Shown in pieces: positions 9,262 to 17,885 of a stretch of 64,000 bases of DNA. The DNA is taken from positions 2,370,001 to 2,434,000 of the forward strand of contig NZ_CP128477.1 of NCBI RefSeq assembly GCF_030369675.1, read 5' to 3'. A model generated the notes under the pieces. That model did not search any database and was not told the DNA's origin. It saw nothing but the letters and a program-made list of their open reading frames with translations. Position 1 is the stretch's first letter. Each line of letters starts with the position of its first letter. The position numbers and the translations under genes were made by a program. This stretch comes from Peteryoungia algae. Lineage in GTDB: Bacteria > Pseudomonadota > Alphaproteobacteria > Rhizobiales > Rhizobiaceae.

Positions 9262-10542
9262 ATGAAGAACGCCGAAATCTCAGCCCGCAAGAACGACGCC
9301 ATCTCCCGCGGCGTCGGCATGACCACGCAGATCTATGCCGACAAGGCGGAGAACTCTGAGATCTGGGACGTCGAGGGCAACCGCTACATCGATTTTGCCG
9401 GCGGCATCGCCGTCCTGAACACCGGCCATCGCCACCCCAAGGTGGTCGAGGCGGTAAAGGCGCAGCTCGATCGTTTCACCCACACCTGCCACCAGGTCGT
9501 TCCGTATGAAAACTATGTCGCATTGGCTGAACGCCTCAACAAGATAGTACCCGGCAACTTCGAGAAGAAGACGATCTTCGCAACGACAGGCGCCGAAGCC
9601 GTCGAGAACGCCATCAAGATCGCCCGTTGCGCGACCGGTCGCTCCGCCGTCATCGCCTTCACCGGCGCCTTCCACGGCCGTACCTTCCTCGGCATGGCGC
9701 TGACCGGCAAGGTCGCACCCTACAAGGTCGGCTTCGGCCCGATGATGGGCGATGTCTTCCACGTTCCCTTCCCGCTCGAGATGCATGGCATCGACGTCGA
9801 GACTTCCCTCGATGTGCTCGACAAGCTGTTCAAGGCCGATGTCGACCCGAAGCGCGTTGCAGCCATCATCCTGGAACCCGTCCAGGGCGAAGGTGGCTTC
9901 TACGACGTGCCCCGTCCCCTTATGAAGGCGCTGCGCGAGATCTGCGACGAACACGGCATCCTGCTGGTCGCTGACGAGGTCCAGACCGGCTTTGCCCGCA
10001 CCGGCAAGCTCTTCGCCATGGAGCATTACGATGTCGTTCCGGACCTGACGACCATGGCCAAGAGCCTCGCCGGCGGCTTCCCGCTCTCGGCCGTCACGGG
10101 CCGCGCCGAACTCATGGACGCGCCTGGCCCCGGCGGCCTTGGCGGCACCTATGCCGGCAACCCGCTGGCGATTGCCGCCGCCCATGCCGTGCTCGACGTC
10201 ATCGAGGAAGAACAGCTCTGCGATCGCGCCAACCAGCTCGGCAACCGGCTGATGCAGCGGCTTGAATCCATGCGTGCCGACGTTCCGCAGATCATGGACA
10301 TCCGCGGACTGGGCTTCATGAATGCGGTTGAATTCAAGATCCCGGGAACCGACAAGCCGAACGCGGATTTTACCAATGCGGTGCGTCTGAAAGCGCTGGA
10401 GAAGGGCCTGATTCTTCTGACCTGCGGCGTCTACAACAATGTCGTCCGCTTCCTCGCCCCGATCACCATTCAGGACGAGGTCTTCAACGAGGCGCTCGAT
10501 TTGATCGAAGCCTCGATCCGTGAAGTTGCAGCAGGAGCCTGA
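9262..10542 (+). CDS. gabT: 4-aminobutyrate aminotransferase
   Basis: GabT is a PLP-dependent class III aminotransferase that moves the amino group of GABA to 2-oxoglutarate, giving succinate semialdehyde. The 426-residue protein has the family features: GGIAVLNTGHRHPKV near the N-terminus, the phosphate-binding TGAEAVENAIKIAR, ITGAFHGRT-like FTGAFHGRTFLGMALTG, the aspartate block LLVADEVQTGFARTGK and the Schiff-base lysine in TTMAKSLAGGFPLSAV. gabD starts three bases after its stop codon, so the two enzymes are translated from one message and form the GABA shunt to succinate. The divergent regulator upstream is the likely controller. Confidence 0.93.
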   Translation: MKNAEISARKNDAISRGVGMTTQIYADKAENSEIWDVEGNRYIDFAGGIAVLNTGHRHPKVVEAVKAQLDRFTHTCHQVVPYENYVALAERLNKIVPGNFEKKTIFATTGAEAVENAIKIARCATGRSAVIAFTGAFHGRTFLGMALTGKVAPYKVGFGPMMGDVFHVPFPLEMHGIDVETSLDVLDKLFKADVDPKRVAAIILEPVQGEGGFYDVPRPLMKALREICDEHGILLVADEVQTGFARTGKLFAMEHYDVVPDLTTMAKSLAGGFPLSAVTGRAELMDAPGPGGLGGTYAGNPLAIAAAHAVLDVIEEEQLCDRANQLGNRLMQRLESMRADVPQIMDIRGLGFMNAVEFKIPGTDKPNADFTNAVRLKALEKGLILLTCGVYNNVVRFLAPITIQDEVFNEALDLIEASIREVAAGA

Positions 10543-10545
10543 GGC

Positions 10546-12030
10546 ATGACCATTTCCAAGATCCTGACGGACAAACTTAATGACCCGACACTGGCGACCG
10601 ACAAGTCGCTCGTCGGCAACGACTGGCTGGCGACCAGCCAGTCGGGCAAGAGCTTCGACGTTACCAACCCAGCAACAGGCGAGGTCATCGCCACTCTGCC
10701 CGATCTGAACAAGGCGGAGATCACGAAGGCGATCGACGCCGCCTACGTCGCCCAGAAGACATGGGCAAAGAAAACCGGCAAGGAACGTGCCGTCGTGCTG
10801 CGCAAGCTGAACGATCTCATGGTCGCCAATGCCGATGACCTCGCCACCATCCTGACGATGGAAATGGGCAAGCCCTGGGCCGAAGCGCGCGGCGAAATCC
10901 TCTACGGCGCATCTTATGTCGAATGGTTCGCCGAGGAAGCCAAGCGGGTATACGGCGACACCATCCCCGGCCACCAGCCGGACAAGCGGATCATGGTGAT
11001 CAAGCAGCCAATCGGCGTCGTTGGCGCAATTACGCCGTGGAACTTCCCGAACGCCATGCTGGCCCGCAAGGTCGCGCCGGCGCTCGCCGTCGGTTGCGCC
11101 ATGGTGTCGAAGCCTGCCGCCCAGACCCCGCTCTCTGCCTTGGCACTCGCCATCCTCGCCGAACGCGCTGGCCTGCCGGCCGGCCTGTTCTCGGTGGTGA
11201 CCTCGACCGATGCAGCAATGGTCGGCCAGGAATTCTGCGCCAATGACAAGGTACGCAAGCTGACCTTCACCGGCTCCACCAATGTCGGCAGGATCCTGAT
11301 GCGCCAGGGTGCAGACCAGATCATGAAGCTCGGCCTGGAGCTTGGCGGCAACGCGCCATTCATCGTCTTCGACGATGCGGACCTCGATGCCGCCGTCGAA
11401 GGCGCGATGATCTCGAAGTACCGCAATGCCGGCCAGACCTGCGTCTGTGCCAACCGTCTCTACGTCCAGGCGGGAATTTACGACGCCTTTGCAAAGAAGC
11501 TTGCCGAGAAGGTTTCACAGCTCAAGGTGGGCGACGGCTTTGCCGAAGGCGTCACCACAGGCCCGCTGATCGATGCCAATGCCATCAAGAAGGTCAAGGA
11601 ACATGTGGCAGACGCCGTGTCGAAGGGTGCGCAGATCGCGCTGGGCGGCAGCGGCGCAGATGCGGGCGAGCTTTTCTTCCAGCCCACCATCCTGACCGGC
11701 GTCACCACCGCCATGAAGGTCGCCACCGAAGAGACGTTCGGTCCTGTCGCTCCACTCTTCAAGTTCGAAACGGAAGAGGAAGTGGTGGAACTCGCCAATG
11801 CGACCGAGTTCGGCCTTGCCTCATACTTCTATTCAAAGGATCTGGCCAAGATCTTCCGCGTCGCGGAAGCGCTGGAATATGGCATGGTCGGCGTCAATAC
11901 CGGTCTGATCTCGACCGAGGTCGCACCATTTGGCGGCATCAAGCAGTCTGGTCTCGGCCGCGAAGGCTCGAAATACGGCATCGATGACTATATCGAGATC
12001 AAGTACATCTGCCTCGGCGGCATTGCCTGA
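10546..12030 (+). CDS. gabD: Succinate-semialdehyde dehydrogenase
   Basis: GabD oxidises succinate semialdehyde from GabT to succinate with NAD(P)+, feeding the TCA cycle. The 494-residue protein is a standard aldehyde dehydrogenase: ITPWNFPNAMLARKVAPALA (cofactor site), the FTGSTNVGRI loop, the general-base motif LELGGNAPFIVFDDADLD and the catalytic cysteine in NAGQTCVCANRLYV, with two nearby cysteines as in the GabD subfamily. The C-terminal EVAPFGGIKQSGLGREGS is typical. Its ribosome binding site lies within the end of gabT. A perfect hairpin shared with the convergent regulator gene follows the stop. Confidence 0.94.
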   Translation: MTISKILTDKLNDPTLATDKSLVGNDWLATSQSGKSFDVTNPATGEVIATLPDLNKAEITKAIDAAYVAQKTWAKKTGKERAVVLRKLNDLMVANADDLATILTMEMGKPWAEARGEILYGASYVEWFAEEAKRVYGDTIPGHQPDKRIMVIKQPIGVVGAITPWNFPNAMLARKVAPALAVGCAMVSKPAAQTPLSALALAILAERAGLPAGLFSVVTSTDAAMVGQEFCANDKVRKLTFTGSTNVGRILMRQGADQIMKLGLELGGNAPFIVFDDADLDAAVEGAMISKYRNAGQTCVCANRLYVQAGIYDAFAKKLAEKVSQLKVGDGFAEGVTTGPLIDANAIKKVKEHVADAVSKGAQIALGGSGADAGELFFQPTILTGVTTAMKVATEETFGPVAPLFKFETEEEVVELANATEFGLASYFYSKDLAKIFRVAEALEYGMVGVNTGLISTEVAPFGGIKQSGLGREGSKYGIDDYIEIKYICLGGIA

Positions 12031-12039
12031 TAAACTGGA

Positions 12040-12062
12040 GATCCCCGGCTTGTCCGGGGATC
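12040..12062. terminator. Hairpin between convergent gabD and LysR genes, possible bidirectional terminator
   Basis: A perfect 9-base-pair stem, GATCCCCGG and CCGGGGATC with loop CTTGT, begins 10 bases after the gabD stop and ends two bases before the LysR stop. Neither strand has a T-run after the stem, so it is not a canonical intrinsic terminator, but its position between convergent stop codons supports a role in 3-prime-end formation. Confidence 0.55.
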
Positions 12063-12063
12063 G

Positions 12064-12990
12064 TCATCGGATCTGCTCCATGGCAAGGATCCGATCCGCC
12101 ACATCGCGTCCGAGACCCGCCAGCGCCTCGAAATGGTTTCCCCGCGCCGAGGACTGCCGCCAGAAGAAGCCGATGTTCCGGACACCTTCCCAGCCTTCGA
12201 TTGTCAGTAGCTTGATGCCATCCTCCTTGCCGAACTCCGACCGGACATAAAGTTCGGGAAAGAGGGACAGCCCCATTTCGATCGACACCATTTGACGGAT
12301 CGCATCGAGGCTCGAACCTTCATAGTCCTCGGCAAGAGTCGCCCCCGATATGTCGGCCAGCCGCCGTACCTCGTCCATGAGGCGGTGACCCGCCCCAAGA
12401 GTGAGAAGCCGCTCGCCCTTCAACCCGTCCTTCGAAATGCTGTCGAATTCCGCCAGTCGATGGGCCTTGGGCACGCCAAGGAAAATTCTTTCTCGGCAGA
12501 TCTGCTGTGACACGAAGCCATCGTCCTCAGAAGGTAGCGGGCCCAGTCCGCAGTCCGTCTCCCCTTGCAGCACGGCCCTCTCCAACTGACGCGGCCGGTC
12601 CTCACGGATGTAGATCTTCAGCTCCGGATATAACTGATGGAGTGGCGGCAGCAGATAGGGCAAGAAATAGGGGCCGAACGACGGCGCCACGCCAAGCCGG
12701 ATTGCTCCTCCGAGATTACCCTGTGAGCCCGTGGCAAGCGCCCTGATCTCATCGAGCCCGTTGAGGATTACTTTTGCCGCCTTGATGATCTCCAACCCGA
12801 CCGGCGTAGGCATTACCTGCCCCGGCATCCGGTCCATCAGCGTCACCCCCAGCTGCTTTTCCAGAAGCGCCACCTGAACGGAGAGCGTCGGCTGCGAGAC
12901 ATTGCAGCGCTTAGCTGCCTCGCCGAAGTGCCCGGTCTCACCCAGCGTGACGAGATATTCCAGCTGGCGATGACTTGGGCGAAAGGGCAT
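12064..12990 (-). CDS. LysR-family regulator, OxyR-like but without the redox cysteine pair
   Basis: The 308-residue protein has an N-terminal LysR winged helix (LEYLVTLGETGHFGEAAKRC, then VSQPTLSVQVALLEKQLG) and aligns well by eye with E. coli OxyR along its whole length: GVAPSFGPYFLPYLLPPLHQL against the OxyR block ending PYLLPHIIPMLHQ, and LLTLGAGHRLMDEV against LLMLEDGHCLRDQA. At the two OxyR peroxide-sensing cysteines (C199 and C208) this protein has R203 and A212, so the disulfide switch cannot form. Remaining cysteines (C29, C147, C165) are elsewhere. It is convergent with gabD and divergent from a DUF465 gene. Targets and inducer are unknown; calling it OxyR would be misleading. Confidence 0.85.
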   Translation of the reverse strand: MPFRPSHRQLEYLVTLGETGHFGEAAKRCNVSQPTLSVQVALLEKQLGVTLMDRMPGQVMPTPVGLEIIKAAKVILNGLDEIRALATGSQGNLGGAIRLGVAPSFGPYFLPYLLPPLHQLYPELKIYIREDRPRQLERAVLQGETDCGLGPLPSEDDGFVSQQICRERIFLGVPKAHRLAEFDSISKDGLKGERLLTLGAGHRLMDEVRRLADISGATLAEDYEGSSLDAIRQMVSIEMGLSLFPELYVRSEFGKEDGIKLLTIEGWEGVRNIGFFWRQSSARGNHFEALAGLGRDVADRILAMEQIR

Positions 12991-13090
12991 GACGAGGCCA
13001 ATAGAGAAAAACTATCGGATTTATATAATCAATGAATTGGAACAATCAACAGCGAGACTTCATATTCGACTGGCACGAAAGGAGATCGCC

Positions 13091-13321
13091 ATGAAGCAAC
13101 TGCTGAAAGCCCTGAGAGCCCGCCACTCGATCGTCGCCGCAAAGATCGACGAGGAACAGCGTCGTCCGCAACCGGACAGCATACGGGTCCGCGCCTTGAA
13201 GAAAATAAGGCTGCATTTGAAGGAGCAGATCACTTTGCTCGAACGGGGCGATGCCACGAAGGCAGCCGCCACCCGCCCCAGGGGATCAAGCTTCGGCGGC
13301 CCTATTCTCGCCGGACGCTGA
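13091..13321 (+). CDS. Small DUF465/YdcH-type protein
   Basis: The ATG at 13091 has a strong AAAGGAGAT ribosome binding site and gives a 76-residue protein. It shows the DUF465 pattern: LRARHSIVAAKIDEEQRRP, then PDS, then LKKIRLHLKEQI, two short charged helices expected to form a helical hairpin or coiled coil. The C-terminal 25 residues are Ala/Arg/Gly rich and probably unstructured. The family is widespread in alphaproteobacteria and has no firmly known function. Upstream in-frame extension is possible but lacks a ribosome binding site. Confidence 0.75.
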   Translation: MKQLLKALRARHSIVAAKIDEEQRRPQPDSIRVRALKKIRLHLKEQITLLERGDATKAAATRPRGSSFGGPILAGR

Positions 13322-13422
13322 TCATGTCTGCGCTCGTGATGGCGGATGCGTGACCGGTGAGAACGGCCGGCGGGGCACCCTGCACCCCGCTGGCGCCAGG
13401 GGCAAACGGGAGATGCATGAAC

Positions 13423-13454
13423 AAAAAAAGCCCGGCGTGGTCGACGCCGGGCTT
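13423..13454 (-). terminator. Rho-independent terminator of efp
   Basis: Read on the minus strand, a perfect 10-base-pair GC-rich stem (AGCCCGGCGT / ACGCCGGGCT) with a five-base loop is followed by a run of seven T. It begins about 24 bases after the efp stop codon. Confidence 0.92.
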
Positions 13455-13477
13455 CTGCTATCGGTCTGTCAGTGCGC

Positions 13478-14047
13478 TCAGTTCTTGGCGCGCTCGACGT
13501 AGGAATTGTCTTCCGTCGCGATCACAACACGAATGCCGGCGTCAACATGCGGCGGCACCATGGTGCGGATGCCGTTCGACAGCATGGCAGGCTTGTAGGA
13601 CGACGATGCCGTCTGCCCCTTCACGACCGGTTCGGTTTCGACAATCTCCAGCGTCACGTGACGCGGCAACTGCAGGGCAAGCGCGATACCTTCATGCATC
13701 GACAGAATGCAGACCATGCCTTCCTGCAGATAGGCCTTCTGATCACCCATGGTCTCGACGTCCACCACGACCTGGTCGTAGTTTTCCGGGTTCATGAAGT
13801 GGAAGCCCTCGCCATCCTCATAGAGGAACTGATGGTTGACGTCTTCCACGAAGGCGCGCTCGACCTGCTCCGTCGTGCGCCAGCGCTCGGAAACCTTCAC
13901 GCCATCAACGATGCGACGCATGTTGACCTGCGTAACGGGTGTGCCCTTGCCGGGGTGGAAGTTCTCGGCGGTGAGAACGACATAGAGCTTACCGTCGACA
14001 TCGATAACATTGCCCTTGCGGACGGAGGAGGCGATAACCTTGACCAT
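13478..14047 (-). CDS. efp: Elongation factor P
   Basis: EF-P binds between the P and E sites of the ribosome and relieves stalling at polyproline stretches. The 189-residue protein has the three-domain length of the family, and lysine 34 sits in the loop FHPGKGTP, the position modified by EpmA/EpmB. The domain III region contains [22 protein letters not shown]. The ATG was chosen to give the usual start [13 protein letters not shown]; a longer open frame upstream lacks family similarity. It is divergent from epmA-epmB with a 137-base gap, so substrate and modifying enzymes are encoded side by side. A strong terminator follows. Confidence 0.96.
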   Translation of the reverse strand: MVKVIASSVRKGNVIDVDGKLYVVLTAENFHPGKGTPVTQVNMRRIVDGVKVSERWRTTEQVERAFVEDVNHQFLYEDGEGFHFMNPENYDQVVVDVETMGDQKAYLQEGMVCILSMHEGIALALQLPRHVTLEIVETEPVVKGQTASSSYKPAMLSNGIRTMVPPHVDAGIRVVIATEDNSYVERAKN

Positions 14048-14184
14048 TGGAATTCCTTGTATCTGCGCGAGACCCGTCGTAAAGGACGGCCGTCCCTGCT
14101 GACGTCTTCGAATTTCTCGGGCGGGACTAACCCAAATCCGGCAAAATAGCCAGCCCGTGTTGAGAGAAGGATCGAGAATCCGGA

Positions 14185-15252
14185 ATGTCTGACCGCAGCC
14201 GTTCAGCCCCTGCGTGGTGGTCATCATCGGCCCACGCCGATCGACGGCCATTCCTGATCGGACGCAACCGGATCCAGGCCGCGTTTCGCGCCCGCTTCGC
14301 CGCCCAGGACTTCGTTGAGGTCGATACCGCGACCCTGCAGATCTCCCCCGGCAATGAAGCCCACCTGCATGCTTTCAAGACCGAGGCGATCGGTCACGAT
14401 GGCTCTGCCGTCCCGCTCTACCTGCACACATCCCCCGAATTTGCCTGCAAGAAACTGCTTGCCGCCGGCGAAACAAGGATTGCGTGCTTCGCCCATGTCT
14501 ATCGCAATCGCGAGCGTGGCCCGCTGCACCATCCCGAATTCACCATGCTGGAATGGTACCGTGTCGGCGCAGGCTATGAGCAGCTCATGCAGGACTGCGC
14601 CGACCTGATCGCCCTCGCCGCTCGAACAGCGGGCACGCAGCAATTTGCTTACGGCGGCAAGACCACCGACCCTTTCGCAGAGCCCGAACGGATTTCGGTT
14701 GCGGACGCCTTCAGCCACCATGCCGGCATCGACGTGCTGGCCACGATTGATGACGACGGCAACCCGGACCGGAACATGCTGGCGACGCAGTTGCGGCAAG
14801 CCGGCATCCGTGTCGCGGACGATGACACCTGGGCTGATCTGTTCAGCCGCGTCATCGTGGAAAAGGTCGAGCCCAATCTCGGCAATGGTCGGGTCACCAT
14901 CCTCGACCGCTACCCCGTCGCCGAGGCGGCCCTTGCCCGCCCCTGCCCCGATGACCCGCGTGTAGCCGAGCGCTTCGAGGTCTATGCCTGCGGCGTAGAA
15001 TTGGCCAATGCCTTCGGCGAACTGACGGACCCCGCCGAACAACGCCGCCGTTTCGAGACCGAGATGGTCGAGAAACAACGCGTCTATGGCAAGACTTATC
15101 CGCTCGACGAAGACTTTCTCGAGGCCCTGGCAGCAATGCCCGCGGCCTCCGGCATCGCACTCGGTTTCGATCGTCTTGTCATGCTTGCAACTGGGGCACT
15201 CCGGATTGATCAGGTGATCTGGGCGCCGGTGGCGGAGACCCATCTTGGCTGA
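14185..15252 (+). CDS. epmA: EF-P beta-lysyltransferase (LysRS paralogue, PoxA/GenX type)
   Basis: EpmA is a truncated class II lysyl-tRNA synthetase paralogue that attaches (R)-beta-lysine to Lys34 of EF-P. The 355-residue protein lacks the anticodon-binding domain of a true LysRS and keeps the class II motifs: motif 2 in [20 protein letters not shown] and motif 3 in [12 protein letters not shown]. It also has the [14 protein letters not shown] segment typical of the family. Its 3-prime end overlaps epmB by eight bases, and efp is the divergent neighbour, which fixes the function with good confidence. EpmC, the hydroxylase found in enterobacteria, is not in this window. Confidence 0.95.
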   Translation: MSDRSRSAPAWWSSSAHADRRPFLIGRNRIQAAFRARFAAQDFVEVDTATLQISPGNEAHLHAFKTEAIGHDGSAVPLYLHTSPEFACKKLLAAGETRIACFAHVYRNRERGPLHHPEFTMLEWYRVGAGYEQLMQDCADLIALAARTAGTQQFAYGGKTTDPFAEPERISVADAFSHHAGIDVLATIDDDGNPDRNMLATQLRQAGIRVADDDTWADLFSRVIVEKVEPNLGNGRVTILDRYPVAEAALARPCPDDPRVAERFEVYACGVELANAFGELTDPAEQRRRFETEMVEKQRVYGKTYPLDEDFLEALAAMPAASGIALGFDRLVMLATGALRIDQVIWAPVAETHLG

Positions 15253-16288
15253 GGCGACCCTGCGCAGTGTTGATAATCTCGTAACGGATGGCCTCGTCCG
15301 AGCGGAAGAGGCTAGGACCCTCGACGCCGTTGCCGCACGCTACGCCATTGCATTGACGCCGACTGTCCGCGCCCTGATCGACGTGAACGATCCTTCTGAC
15401 CCGATTGCCGCCCAATATGTGCCGAGCGCCGACGAACTGGTCGAACACCCCGATGAACGCCCCGACCCCATCGGCGACCATCCGCACTCGCCCGTGGAAG
15501 GCATAGTCCATCGCTATCCGGACCGGGTTCTGCTCAAACTCGTGCATGTCTGTCCTGTCTACTGCCGCTTCTGTTTCCGCCGCGAAATGGTCGGCCCCCA
15601 GGGCGACGGAAATCTCGGCGCCGACGCGTTGCGGAAAGCACTCGACTACATCCGCGCCGACAAGCGGATCTGGGAAGTGATCCTGACCGGTGGCGACCCG
15701 CTGATCCTGTCACCGCGCCGGCTGAAGGCAGTCATGCAGGAGCTGGCGACGATCGCCCATGTCCGCATCGTCCGCGTTCACAGCCGTGTGCCGGCCGTCG
15801 ATCCCGAACGCATATCCGAAGACTTGCTGGATGCGCTTAAATCCGGCGGCAAGACGCTCTATCTCGCCTTGCATGTAAACCACCCGCGCGAACTCACCCC
15901 GGAGGTCCGCAAGGCCTGCGCCCGCCTCGCGGCCGCGGGTGTCCAGCTGGTCAGCCAGAGCGTCCTTCTGAGAGGCATCAACGACAATGCCGAGACGCTG
16001 TCCGAGCTGATGCGCGACTTCGTCGAAATCGGTGTGAAGCCCTACTATCTCCATCATCCCGACATGGCACCGGGAACCAGCCATTTCCGCCTGACCATCG
16101 CAGAAGGCCAGGCGATCATAGGGGAAATGCGGACCAGACTGTCAGGCCTGTGCATCCCGCATTACATCCTGGATTTGCCAGGCGGCCACGGCAAGGTGGA
16201 GATCGGCACGAATACCCTGCGCCAAGTTGGACCAAATCGATACATCGTTCTCGATCGCCACGGGTCAGAACATGTCTACGACGGCTAG
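15245..16288 (+). CDS. epmB: EF-P-(R)-beta-lysine-forming lysine 2,3-aminomutase (radical SAM/PLP)
   Basis: EpmB converts (S)-alpha-lysine to (R)-beta-lysine, the donor for EpmA. The 347-residue protein has the radical-SAM cluster motif CPVYCRFC (C103, C107, C110), the KamA-type start of the barrel FRREMVG, and GGDPLILSPRRL. The PLP-binding lysine is expected in the C-terminal LPGGHGKVEIG stretch. It begins at a TTG codon inside the end of epmA; no in-frame ATG fits the conserved N-terminus, so the start is the least certain part. The neighbouring epmA and efp argue for EF-P modification rather than catabolic lysine 2,3-aminomutase activity. Confidence 0.92.
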   Translation: MAEATLRSVDNLVTDGLVRAEEARTLDAVAARYAIALTPTVRALIDVNDPSDPIAAQYVPSADELVEHPDERPDPIGDHPHSPVEGIVHRYPDRVLLKLVHVCPVYCRFCFRREMVGPQGDGNLGADALRKALDYIRADKRIWEVILTGGDPLILSPRRLKAVMQELATIAHVRIVRVHSRVPAVDPERISEDLLDALKSGGKTLYLALHVNHPRELTPEVRKACARLAAAGVQLVSQSVLLRGINDNAETLSELMRDFVEIGVKPYYLHHPDMAPGTSHFRLTIAEGQAIIGEMRTRLSGLCIPHYILDLPGGHGKVEIGTNTLRQVGPNRYIVLDRHGSEHVYDG

Positions 16289-16448
16289 CTTGACCCTGCT
16301 TGCCGTGGAATCCGCCGAATCTGGCTCCTTTTCGCCGGTCAGTGCAGCGCTTTCATTCTGAATTTACTGAAACGCTTAGCGGAAACTTCGTCTTTCCCCT
16401 GTAAGAAATCGCTCAATAGATTTCGAACGTCCGATCGGAGGGAAAACG

Positions 16449-16700
16449 ATGAACGAAACCATTCGCACCTTGCTGGCCAAGCTTGGTGGCCTCCCGGTCG
16501 CCGTCGATACGCTTGCAGACGAAGCTGACCTTTATGCAGCCGGCCTGTCGTCCTTCGCGTCGGTCCAGCTGATGCTGGGCCTCGAGGAAGCCTTCGACAT
16601 GGAGTTCCCGGATCACCTCCTGAACCGCAAGTCCTTTGCCAGCATAGCCGCCATCGAAGCGACGGTTGCGACCATCGTCGGGGACAGAAAGGTCGCCTGA
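16449..16700 (+). CDS. Aminoacyl carrier protein with atypical Ser-Ser-Phe attachment site
   Basis: The 83-residue acidic protein is a phosphopantetheine carrier protein of the type served by SerRS-like aminoacyl:carrier-protein ligases. The expected four-helix pattern is present, and the attachment site aligns at AGLSSFASVQ, with S35 as the phosphopantetheine serine. In ordinary acyl carrier proteins this site reads DSL; here it reads SSF. A GGAGGG ribosome binding site precedes the ATG. The stop overlaps the start of the flavoprotein gene (TGATG), and the ligase follows two genes later, so this is the expected substrate of that ligase. It is very unlikely to serve fatty acid synthesis. The preceding 160-base gap should carry the operon promoter, but I could not place it. 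Confidence 0.9.
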   Translation: MNETIRTLLAKLGGLPVAVDTLADEADLYAAGLSSFASVQLMLGLEEAFDMEFPDHLLNRKSFASIAAIEATVATIVGDRKVA

Positions 16701-17881
16701 TGGACCTCTGCTCCACATCGACGGACAAGAGCCTGAAGGCACGCGCAACCCGCGTCGCCGCAGTCGCCGCGATACATGCCGACGATGTCGACAAGGCCGG
16801 CCGGTTCCCGAAAGAAGCGGTCGACGCCATGAAGGCGGAACGTTTGTTCGGGATCCAGATCCCCGTCGATTGCGGCGGCGAGGGGCGTTCGACCTCCGAG
16901 ATCGCCGAACTCTGCACCATCATGGCCCAGGGCTGCGCCGCGAGCGCCATGATCTTCGCCATGCACCAGATCAAGGTGTCGAGCCTTGTCTCGCACGGGA
17001 CCGAAGCCGGCTGGCATCGGGATTTCATGCGCCGGATCTGCGCTGACCAATTGCTCCTTGGCTCTGCGACGACCGAAGGCGGCATCGGTGGCAATCTGCG
17101 CAATTCGATATGCGCCATCGAGGTCGAGGGCGACCGCTGCCGGTTGGAAAAGGACGCCACCGTCATCTCTTACGGCAAGCACGCCGACGCGATCCTTGTC
17201 ACTTCCCGCGCCCACAAGGACGCGCCCCCCAGCGATCAGGTGATGACAGTCTTTCTGAAGGAGCAGTACACGCTGGAGCAGACCCATGTCTGGGACACGC
17301 TTGGCATGCGCGGCACCTGCTCCGACGGCTTCCTGTTCAAGGGCGAGGCGCCAGCAGTACAGATCCTGCCGAAACCGTTCGCCGAAATCGCCGCTCAGTC
17401 CATGCTGGCAAGCTCACATCTTCTCTGGAGTGCACTCTGGTACGGCATCGCCGTCGACGCCTTTTCCAAGGCGCAGAGTTTCGTCAGAGCTGCCGCACGC
17501 AAGACACCGGGCACACAGCCTCCCGGCCTCGTTCAACTTGCCGAAATGTCCGGCCAGCTACAGGCCATCCGCTCGAACATTCAGGCCGGGCTCTCATCCT
17601 ACGAGCAGGCGTTGAAAGACCCGGACCGCCTGTCGTCCATGGGCTTCGCCGTCACCATGAACAACGTCAAGATCGCCTCCTCCGAGATGATACTGCCCGT
17701 GATCAATCAGGCGCTCAGGATCTGCGGCATCATGGGCTACAAGAACGGTACGCCCTACAGCCTGGGCCGCCATCTGAGGGATGCCCACTCGGCGGAGCTC
17801 ATGATCTCGAACGACCGCATCCTCGGCAACACCGCGACGATGCTCCTCGTACACAAGCAAGAAACCGGATTGTTGGGGTAG
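16700..17881 (+). CDS. Acyl-CoA-dehydrogenase-like flavoprotein of the aminoacyl-carrier-protein operon
   Basis: The 393-residue protein has the acyl-CoA dehydrogenase fold pattern: an N-terminal helical domain, the flavin-binding middle domain ([26 protein letters not shown]) and a C-terminal helical domain ([12 protein letters not shown], then [19 protein letters not shown]). Where true dehydrogenases have the catalytic glutamate in a YEGT motif, this protein reads ISNDRI, so ordinary alpha-beta dehydrogenation is doubtful. It may instead be an oxidase or flavin hydroxylase of the DszC/HpaA-like branch, or act on a carrier-bound amino acid by another base. It is translationally coupled to the carrier protein gene and lies four bases before the ligase gene, so its substrate is probably the aminoacyl-carrier-protein thioester. 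Confidence 0.85.
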   Translation: MDLCSTSTDKSLKARATRVAAVAAIHADDVDKAGRFPKEAVDAMKAERLFGIQIPVDCGGEGRSTSEIAELCTIMAQGCAASAMIFAMHQIKVSSLVSHGTEAGWHRDFMRRICADQLLLGSATTEGGIGGNLRNSICAIEVEGDRCRLEKDATVISYGKHADAILVTSRAHKDAPPSDQVMTVFLKEQYTLEQTHVWDTLGMRGTCSDGFLFKGEAPAVQILPKPFAEIAAQSMLASSHLLWSALWYGIAVDAFSKAQSFVRAAARKTPGTQPPGLVQLAEMSGQLQAIRSNIQAGLSSYEQALKDPDRLSSMGFAVTMNNVKIASSEMILPVINQALRICGIMGYKNGTPYSLGRHLRDAHSAELMISNDRILGNTATMLLVHKQETGLLG

Positions 17882-17885
17882 TGAC

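Noticed and set aside
9280..10974. Open frame of 564 codons on the minus strand across gabT and gabD
   Set aside because: It lies antisense to two clear enzymes, has no recognisable motif, and is the kind of long antisense frame that GC-rich codon use creates.
12064..12990. Plain OxyR peroxide sensor
   Set aside because: Both redox cysteines are replaced (R203, A212).
14084..14095. 12-base palindrome GGACGGCCGTCC between efp and epmA as an operator
   Set aside because: Short GC palindromes of this length are frequent in DNA of this composition, and nothing else supports a role.
15245..16288. Catabolic lysine 2,3-aminomutase
   Set aside because: It overlaps epmA and is divergent from efp, and no beta-lysine degradation genes are near, so EpmB is the better call.
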